The translations under genes and the position numbers were made by a program. DNA of 34,135 nucleotides, taken from assembly GCA_934278925.1 (NCBI GenBank), contig CAKQWJ010000024.1, positions 1 to 34,135 on the forward strand, read 5' to 3'. Of this stretch, positions 32,413 to 34,135 are shown piece by piece. Each line of letters starts with the position of its first letter. Within the stretch, counting starts at the first letter, position 1. Under the pieces are notes generated by a model. It worked only from the letters and a program-made list of their open reading frames with translations, did no database searches and had not been told where the DNA came from. The DNA comes from an uncultured Clostridia bacterium (GTDB taxonomy: Bacteria > Bacillota > Clostridia > Peptostreptococcales > Anaerovoracaceae).

Positions 32413-33798
32413 TCAACTTTCCGGATTTCGGCGATGCGCCATCAACAGAAGTCCGATGCAGCTGAGGATTAGCAGCACCATAGCCACCGCAAAACCATCG
32501 TCGCCGGTTTCCGGGGTATCGATTCTTCGGAGTGTATTTGTCTCTTCTTTGGTGTTCCGGCTTTTCGCCTCCCGTTCCTTGGTATCCCGGCTTTTCGTGT
32601 CCGGCTTCTTGATGCCCCGGCTTTTCTCGTAACCGTCTTGGATTTTCTTCCGCGTTCCGTCCTTGACGGAAATGACCTCGTTCTTGTCCAGGTCCAGAAT
32701 GGTCTCGTTGGCGGAGTCATCCACCGTCGCATCTTCCTCATCCTGCGGTTCGTTTTCTTCCGTCTCAAAATCCCGAGGTTCGTCGGAAGTCTCACCTCCA
32801 CTGATTACATTTTCCGTTGGTTCTTCCGCATCCGTTGAATCCGGATTCGGACCCGGTGCGTCCGGCGAATCCGTCGGTTCGCCGTCTTCCGGTTCACTCA
32901 CCTCCTCTTCCGATTCGTATTCCGGGACGATTTCTTCAAATTCCACCCCGGAAGTCTCGTCCGGATGATTTAGTATCTCTTCGTCTGCTTTTGCCGCGGC
33001 CGCCGGCTTTGACTGCGCTTTTGCTTTTTTTGATTTTGGGGCCGGGGCCGCCTTTAAATTCCGAATGCGAATCACCGTGGCGATCTTTCCGTCGTACCGG
33101 GCCGCCCGCACCTTCGCTTTGGTTTTACCGGCTTTAAAATACCACTTTCCGTTCTTCTTCACGCCGCCGTCTCGGCCGGCGGAATACCACAAAGTCCGTC
33201 CTTTGGCATCCCTTCCGGCGTACACCGCCGTATGGATATGGCTGTCCCAGCCGCAAATATCTCCTTTCTTAAGGCCCGCATGCTTCGCTTTTTTGTGTGG
33301 ATGAAGTATTTTTAATTTACTGTTTTTCGTAATGCAGGTTTTCCGCTTTCCCCGAATGGCACCTCCTTTGTCAATCCAGAAAACCTGTCCCTTCTTGATG
33401 ATTCCCGCATCCTGAAGCGCCCAGGACACGTAGATGGCACAGTTGGTCACGCGCCGCGTCTCTTTGCTTTTCCGGTAAGTTCCCTTCCCTCCGTTTACGC
33501 TGTAATGGAATCCGTCCTTGTCCAAATTCTCCGCTACCCGGTCCAGTGAATGCTTCCAATCCTCGTATGTATAGGCTGATGGGGACGAGGTGGTCGCTTC
33601 TGCCGGGAACGCGGTTCCCAGCCGGGACAGCATGAGAATCAATAGGACCATGAAAACCAAGAAGGTCAGAAACCTTGAGAGGCTCCGCCTGCTCGGAAGA
33701 GCCAACCTTATGGGTTCCTCCGGAAAGCTCGAAAGCCCGGATTCCTCCGGAAGACCTGAAAACCTGTCGGCAATCCGAACACGGATTGTTCTCTTCAT
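32413..33798 (-). CDS. Wall-anchored NlpC/CHAP-like cysteine peptidase or amidase
   Basis: A 461-residue surface protein. An unusually long hydrophilic N-terminus (about 1-41) precedes a signal-anchor helix (about 42-62, cleavage possible near FPAEA). A papain-like domain (about 75-255) follows, with probable catalytic Cys120 (TNCAIYVSWAL) and His189 (HIHTAVYAG), the layout of NlpC/P60 or CHAP amidases that cut peptidoglycan peptides. Next come a K/A-rich stretch, an acidic E/D/P-rich region (about 275-375) and a charged segment with imperfect KSRxTKE repeats. The end is a sorting signal, TPETGD, a hydrophobic helix and HRR, i.e. LPXTG with Thr in place of Leu. AGGAG is 8 bases before the ATG. 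Catalytic assignment is moderately sure. Confidence 0.82.
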   Translation of the reverse strand: MKRTIRVRIADRFSGLPEESGLSSFPEEPIRLALPSRRSLSRFLTFLVFMVLLILMLSRLGTAFPAEATTSSPSAYTYEDWKHSLDRVAENLDKDGFHYSVNGGKGTYRKSKETRRVTNCAIYVSWALQDAGIIKKGQVFWIDKGGAIRGKRKTCITKNSKLKILHPHKKAKHAGLKKGDICGWDSHIHTAVYAGRDAKGRTLWYSAGRDGGVKKNGKWYFKAGKTKAKVRAARYDGKIATVIRIRNLKAAPAPKSKKAKAQSKPAAAAKADEEILNHPDETSGVEFEEIVPEYESEEEVSEPEDGEPTDSPDAPGPNPDSTDAEEPTENVISGGETSDEPRDFETEENEPQDEEDATVDDSANETILDLDKNEVISVKDGTRKKIQDGYEKSRGIKKPDTKSRDTKEREAKSRNTKEETNTLRRIDTPETGDDGFAVAMVLLILSCIGLLLMAHRRNPES

Positions 33799-33858
33799 AT
33801 TGCATCTCCTTTCATATTATTTCCGGTATCGCAGCGCTGACCTCTTTCCGGTGAAAGT

Positions 33859-33864
33859 ATTATG
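33859..33864 (-). promoter_or_regulatory. Possible extended -10 of the NlpC-like gene
   Basis: On the minus strand TGGCATAAT gives a -10 hexamer CATAAT with a TGn extension; CTGAAG lies 17 bases upstream as a weak -35. The leader would be about 55 bases. Confidence 0.4.
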
Positions 33865-33900
33865 CCACAGAAAAAATTCCCCTTCAGTACACTTTTATTA

Positions 33901-33930
33901 TCATACGGAAGTTTATAAACTTCCGTATGA
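33901..33930. repeat. Perfect 30-bp palindrome
   Basis: Bases 33901-33930 equal their own reverse complement, with half-site TCATACGGAAGTTTA. There is no U-tract on either side, so a terminator is unlikely. It separates the NlpC gene's promoter region from the GC-rich repeat array that follows. Confidence 0.9.
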
Positions 33931-33980
33931 GCGGGCGGGGGAATGGGCTTTCGGCGAGCGGGCGGATTGGTCTTCGCCTG

Positions 33981-34135
33981 GCGGGCGGGCGTGGTGCCTC
34001 ACCGCCCCCTAGTCCTTGTTTCTTCGTCTTGGGCACCACGTCCTGCCGGCTTTTTCGCTCGCGGCCGGCGCGGAATTGGTGCACGAAAACCCGCCGGCCC
34101 TTGTTTCTCCGTTTCCTTTGCACCAAGTCCTGTCG
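33981..34135. repeat. Two diverged family-1 repeats in inverted orientation (right array, runs off the window)
   Basis: Unit A has arms GTGGTGCC (33991-33998) and GGCACCAC (34032-34039). Unit B has TTGGTGCA (34076-34083) and TGCACCAA (34119-34126). The unit spacing is 85 bases. Both contain the core CCTTGTTTCTYCGT, matching the complement of the left-array core (CCTTGATCCTTCGTC). The GGCGGGCGGGC before unit A equals the linker of the left array read on the minus strand. The right array is therefore the same family, inverted relative to 188-703. GC-rich DNA at 33931-33980 may be another decayed unit. The open frame crossing it is not a credible gene. Confidence 0.8.

Noticed and set aside
33884..34126. 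An 80-codon minus-strand open frame at the right end
   Set aside because: It lies inside the GC-rich repeat units and the palindrome, and its arginine/proline-rich product reflects base composition.

Overview
The window looks like chromosomal DNA of a low-to-mid GC Gram-positive anaerobe, most likely a Clostridia-class Bacillota (Eubacteriales; Anaerovoracaceae/Family XIII is only a guess). Reasons: strong AGGAGG ribosome binding sites, TTGACA/TATAAT promoters, and sorting-signal surface proteins. The gene families also fit: DUF1015, TIGR01906/DUF1461, a CBS-type pyrophosphatase, split ThrE, YedF with DUF3343, and an MBOAT/DHHW/DUF4358 cassette. No rRNA, tRNA, transposase gene, phage gene or CRISPR array was seen.

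Layout. 1-780: an exact 86-bp, six-unit tandem repeat array ending near a 20-bp-stem terminator. 783-5341 (-): a HerA/YjgR-like ATPase, then the potassium-uptake pair trkA-trkH. 5548-6858 (+): a DUF1015 protein. 7001-7270: a composite inverted-repeat element (copy 1). 7365-8233 (-): two unknown small proteins. 8480-9010 (+): a nicotinamidase-like cysteine hydrolase with a possible pseudoknot leader. 9148-16131 (-): a 2327-residue VWA adhesin with about ten tandem pilin-linker domains. 16508-19338 (+): a DUF1461 membrane protein and an OmpR-type two-component system. 19536-20921 (-): a MATE exporter. 21114-25035 (-): a four-gene surface O-acylation operon (SGNH, DUF4358, MBOAT, DHHW). 25263-25546: copy 2 of the composite element. 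25694-30636 (-): aminotransferase, two-subunit ThrE exporter, CBS-pyrophosphatase, cyclophilin. 30863-31735 (+): yedF-DUF3343. 31732-33798 (-): histidine phosphatase and a cell-wall-type cysteine peptidase/amidase. 33901-34135: a perfect 30-bp palindrome and a second array related to the left-end array but inverted.

A recurring theme is the cell surface: the giant adhesin, the NlpC-like protein and the O-acylation cassette all act on the envelope, and a two-component system sits beside the adhesin. The rest is housekeeping (K+ uptake, pyrophosphate, amino-acid transamination and export, protein folding, sulfur/selenium-type carriers).

The most unusual material is non-coding. There are two unrelated families of palindromic repeats. 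In family 1 (both ends of the window, opposite orientations) the stem sequences differ between arrays but stay complementary. In family 2 (two dispersed copies) three 40-41-bp dyads have conserved arms and free interiors inside short terminal inverted repeats. No search could be run, so family names rest on motifs and recall; promoter, terminator and RNA-structure calls come from reading the bases.
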